A DNA stretch of 64,000 nucleotides, from assembly GCA_023333565.1 (NCBI GenBank), contig JAJKFH010002646.1, forward strand, positions 434,001 through 498,000, written 5' to 3'. Positions within the stretch are counted from its first letter, which is position 1. The number at the start of each line of letters is the position of its first letter. The position numbers were made by a program, and so were the translations under genes. Under the pieces are notes generated by a model. It saw only the letters and a program-made list of their open reading frames with translations, ran no database searches and was not told the origin of the DNA. Origin of the DNA: Puffinus mauretanicus (lineage: Eukaryota; Chordata; Aves; Procellariiformes; Procellariidae). This document shows positions 59,838-64,000 of this stretch, one piece after another.

Positions 59838-62800
59838 CATTTTGATGCACCCAAACTCAAACATAGTAAGACTGTTGACCTGATTAAATTTGAAAATACG
59901 TTAGATTTATTTTCTTCTTTATGCGTTACTTTGTTCCTTCTGTGTGCGTACAAAACATTTACTACATTGCTGTTTATTAGAAATGTATTTATGTCCTAAT
60001 ATGCTACTTTTGCAGAACATTAATGTTACATAAAACTAGTTGCCAGTAGAATCCTGCTGTGAAATACATGTTCCCTTAAGCATGAAAGCAACAGTATGTT
60101 CAATTTTTTGAAGCAAATAAATTTGCCAAAGATATAGCTTAGCTTTTGAGGGCCATTTGTCTGCCACAAAAACTATTTTTAACACTTTCATTGTGTGCTG
60201 TGTGGGGAAGCATTCCATACTTCTCCCAGTAGTAATAGTGTATCAGTGTGAACATTCAGATAGTTATTACTCTGAAGGCATTTATTTTCTTCCTTCACAT
60301 TGGAAGCTTATGATCATTGTATTCCAACCTTATCTTTAGTATAGCAGGCTTTATTTTTACCAGTCATTATTGATGCTTGAGCCAAGAGTTTCTAGGATCA
60401 AACTCATCAGAGTCAGAACATTTTGGAGGACAGTAGCAAAATCCAAGTTTATTGGCATAGCTAAATATATAGTGAGACCCATACAGTCTGACCCTTTCTC
60501 CACTGAGTTGAAGCCTAGGAATAGTTTGAACAAAATTTTCTGAGACGTTACCTTCTTTTTTTCTTTTTTATTTTTTTGCTTGCTGAGCAGTTATAAAACA
60601 AAATGACTGATCCACGTTGTGCATGTCTGAGTTAGCACTGTTCTATTTTCTACAGTATCTCACCCGTAGGAACGGAACATCTAGATTTCACATTTGCTAC
60701 AGCAGGAGGAATTGGCTATTCTGAAAAGCAGTAGAGATTATAGATGTAACTAAATCACACCTTTTTTGGTGATTTTCAAATCAGATCATGAATGGCTCAG
60801 ACCTGTGTAGTTTTTCGTTTCTCAGAACAACTGCTGGCATAATAATAAACTAAATGTGTCACTTTCTTTTCATGTTAAAAATCTTAAGTGTTTGCTGACT
60901 ATAAAAAAATACCCTATGTGAACTAGAGTAATGTTTTGTGGCAAAAACTTTTTTAGCTTTTCATTACATTGCTTTTCCTTTACTTTCTCATTTACTCTAT
61001 TCCCACATGGCTGAGAGGCAGGGAATAGGAAGGTAACCATCTGCAAAACAAAAGATATTTTTAGGCAGCGATAATACTTTCTTTAACTTCCTTTTTACTG
61101 AGAATTTCTTGTAAATGCTAACTAGTTTGTTCTTTGCTTATTTTTATCATAAAGCAGAAGCATACATTTTATACCTCCATAGCAGTTTTAATTGTTTCCC
61201 TGCTTCTATTATCTACTTCTTTGTTTCCAGGCATTTGTCTCTTATCACTCATGACCTCAGGAGAGTCTTGTTCTTTCTTAATTCCAAGAGTATTGTTATC
61301 ACAGAAAACATGAAGGTGAGCATGGTTCCTGTATTTAGGAAACTGTGATTTTTCAACTCTTAATTTAACACCCATTTCACAACTAAACTATCTTTCAAGA
61401 CCTGCAAAGCTTTGGCATTCCTCATCAGTAGAACTCAAGAAGAAAAAACTTTTTTTTTTATTTGACCTGGGATTAACTTTGATTTGCCAGGAAAAAACTG
61501 TTACGTTTTCATTGGTCCCACAGCTATGTGGGTAAAGTGTTGTTATCTTTCTGCCTCTCAGACAAATACTGTGGCTATTGAGCATTTAGGGACAAATACT
61601 GAGAAAGCAGGTGTTGCAATCATGTATGCCAGCAGATGCATTCTCTGTTTCACTAACGTTGCCAACTACAGTAAAATTCCACCAAAGGGAACCTGGGGAA
61701 TTTGCACTGAGTGGTGCATAATTTAACCCTGCCACTGATTATTCATTATGTGTGTAAACTCAGCATGTGAGGGCTTTGGATAAGGGACTGTGAGATATGG
61801 ACCAGTGTTAGAAACCAGAACCATTATCCCTTAAGCACTATAGAGATTCACAGTTCCTTTGCAAGATTCATAAACCTTCATTTCTCTTTAGACTCTGTCG
61901 CCTTCCTTCCTAACACAGTTAAGAGAGGATCTGTGGTTTTGCTTAGGGTTGTTATTTTGTTCTTTGTTTCTGTAAAAACGCTATCACATCCAACCAGAAA
62001 TAAAATATGAAATGTTTTTAATAAGATATTCTAGTCTATCCTTCTATTATAGTCCACTGCAGAAGAAACTTGTATGTGCATATGGATTAAGTTGCCTGGC
62101 ATTTTCTTATTTCTTTCCAGAGTGTGGAGAATGTTGAAACATAAACCTCTGAAATCCAGGGAATAAAGTCTGAAGGAAATGGAGGTAGCTGGAACAGAAA
62201 CAGTACACTTTTCCGTAGTACAGCCACAACTGACAATTCTCAGTCATGCCTACACCTTCTCACTAAACCTCACTAAGATATGTGCAATTCTCCTGACTCA
62301 GTGTTAGTTGCAACAGATGTCTGGTACTCATAGTGTCCTCTCATATGGCTTTCAGTTGGATGAAAAACAGGCTTAAAGCTTCCAGGGCTGTTTTATGGGA
62401 AAGGTCAGAGTAAACGATCACACTAGTTTCTTTTGACCATAAAATCTATGAGGCTTTGAACTGTTCCTTAACATCTCCCAGCAGCTCTCTTCGTCGTTTT
62501 CCCAGCACATCCCCCACAGCATAGGGAGTGCTATAATATTATGATCTCCCTGAGGAACATCATAGTCTAATGATCAAAGGAGGGCGAAATCGGAGGAAAA
62601 TGTTAGAAACCATATGAAGAGTGTGAAAATGAGTCAAGATGTACAAAGATTTAAAAGATTCCATTGCACTAGCCTTCCCATCATTTCTATCTTTTACTTT
62701 GTTGGAAAGCTATATTTCTGCGATCTGCCACAGGGAGTCATTGGGGCATCACCGGAAAGTTTCTGCCTTCCTACCTCCTCAATGATAAATGCAATGGGTT

Positions 62801-64000
62801 CCTCTCATTGCTCTTCTCTGAAGTTATCTAAACAAGTTTGTTGACATATTCCACAGGTAAATAACCAAATTCTAACTAATGCTGGCAAAATCATACAGGA
62901 ACAACAGTGTTAATCAACAAATAAGACACACCAAAAAAAAAAAAAATCCAACCCAAATTACTTTCTTACAGAAGAGACCTCAAAAACTTAACAACAAAGA
63001 AAAAATGGCAAAGATATAATTGTAGAATTGCTATTATGTCTTATATCAATTCTTCTTTTATCTATGAAACATTCAAATAAGGCTCAAAGTCTAGTCTGAT
63101 TAGTTTTCTGCCATTCTGTGAGACTAAAATGGACTGAATAAAGATGTAAAACTCCTAGCTAACTAAAATTTAAAGTTCTATCTCATGATAACCATAACAT
63201 TTACAAGTTGTTTAAAGTCTTGATAGAGGTGAATATTTTCCACAATATTTTACAGAACCAGAAGGTAGAAGAGAATCCATGTGACACAGAGAACGTATCC
63301 TTACAATAAGGGTCTTAATATAACATTAATATAGTTTTTATTAATGTTCTCCTTATGTCTGGAGAACAAGAACATATTTTTTACGTGCTTGTTTTCCACC
63401 TATCTATTCCCCTTCACTGTTTCCTTATTGACAGTGACATTCCTCCACCCTCCTGTCCTGGCTCTCTCCTTAGCTTGTCAAAGGAGGGTTAGATCTAATT
63501 ATCGATCCAGTCAGTTAGGCCAGTTAGGTGCCAGCATACCACAGGTGGTGGAATGGTTTCTGAACTCAAGAATTAGGCACCCAGACTCTTACCCAGTGCA
63601 TGTCCTGTTGCAAGCTGTGCCCCTGGGCAGAGTGGAAGGTCCATGGAGCAGAGACAGAGTGCACAGAGGAGGCACCCCACTCTCCTTGAGGAGCACCAAA
63701 AGGTTTTCAGGTTGAAATTTTGGGCACCATGTCTTTGACTTTTAAAAAACAAAATCAAGGTATTTTATGGAAAAAAATCCAGAAAACCATTTCTGTAGAA
63801 AACTCTTCATCAATTTAAACAGCTCCCTATAAATGATTTACTATAGGGAATGTTCCAAGAGAAGAACTTCCATTCTCCCTTGTTGTTACATTACTATAAA
63901 AATGCAGACTTTAAGAAAAAACCTAAAAAACCCTACGTTATATGACATTTTATTTGTTACAATAGCCTTATCAAGGACATTTTGCATAAAAAAAGGAATG
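59838..64000. other. AT-rich gene-free interval to the window edge
   Basis: About 4.2 kb without a recognisable exon. A more GC-balanced stretch at about 63450-63700 contains a 123-codon plus-strand ORF (63344-63715) with no domain that I know. Words such as GCCAGTTAGGTGCCAGCATA there could be an old repeat. Poly-A and poly-T runs occur at about 62934-62946 and 61449-61459. Confidence 0.45.

Noticed and set aside
63344..63715. 123-codon ORF near the right edge
   Set aside because: No recognisable domain; the GC-richer part may be an old repeat.
1..64000. A bacterial or phage defence system, operon or plasmid
   Set aside because: The window shows CR1 LINEs, LTRs and a SINE in gene-poor AT-rich DNA, with no ribosome-binding sites or packed ORFs. 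It is vertebrate nuclear DNA.

Overview
This window looks like non-coding nuclear DNA from a bird, probably a neoavian. It is AT-rich throughout. It carries several 5'-truncated CR1 LINEs on both strands, some with the CR1 3' end of ATTCTATGAT-type repeats, and a set of avian-style endogenous retrovirus LTRs. There are no operons, closely packed ORFs or ribosome-binding sites. I could not recognise a single host exon, tRNA, rRNA or snRNA. The sequence fits a gene desert or a very large intron. Nothing in it resembles a bacterial-type gene system.

Layout, left to right. A minus-strand CR1 runs off the left edge (1-1237) and keeps a readable reverse transcriptase segment. A minus-strand solo LTR (1601-2127) has a perfect 5-bp target duplication. 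A plus-strand LTR of a sister subfamily follows (about 2823-3431), then about 10.5 kb of AT-rich unique sequence. A short plus-strand CR1 3' end (13980-14228) precedes the 3' part of an ERV-L-like provirus: an integrase C-terminal remnant, a polypurine tract and a 3' LTR (about 14798-16146). A second LTR of the same family lies inverted 491 bp downstream (16638-17151), followed by another minus-strand CR1 (17211-18052). A small CR1 (22932-23200), an LTR stub (about 23762-23874) and a GC-rich solo LTR with a perfect target duplication (26405-26980) come next. A different, long GC-rich LTR-like element (about 35474-36725) has a candidate 6-bp duplication. After it come another solo LTR with an expanded (AAT)n tract (40204-40759), a 1148-bp solo LTR of an unrelated family with in-frame 45-bp tandem repeats and a perfect 5-bp duplication (42581-43728), a further LTR (51066-51648), the longest CR1 (about 56635-58738) and an ancient MIR-like SINE (about 59661-59837).

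The elements are mostly dead. Every CR1 is 5'-truncated and frameshifted, and no provirus has two LTRs. What remains active-looking is cis-regulatory. The related LTRs share one promoter layout: an inverted CCAAT box, a CRE/ATF-like TGACRTCA site and a TATA-like box just downstream. The CRE is a perfect TGACGTCA in two copies. The most useful leads are this conserved promoter module, the coding-phase repeat array in the 1148-bp LTR, the long GC-rich element with an unexplained GC-rich block beside it, and a pair of diverged sequences near 36.9-39.2 kb that may be an uncatalogued old repeat. All family assignments rest on recognition by eye, with no database search.
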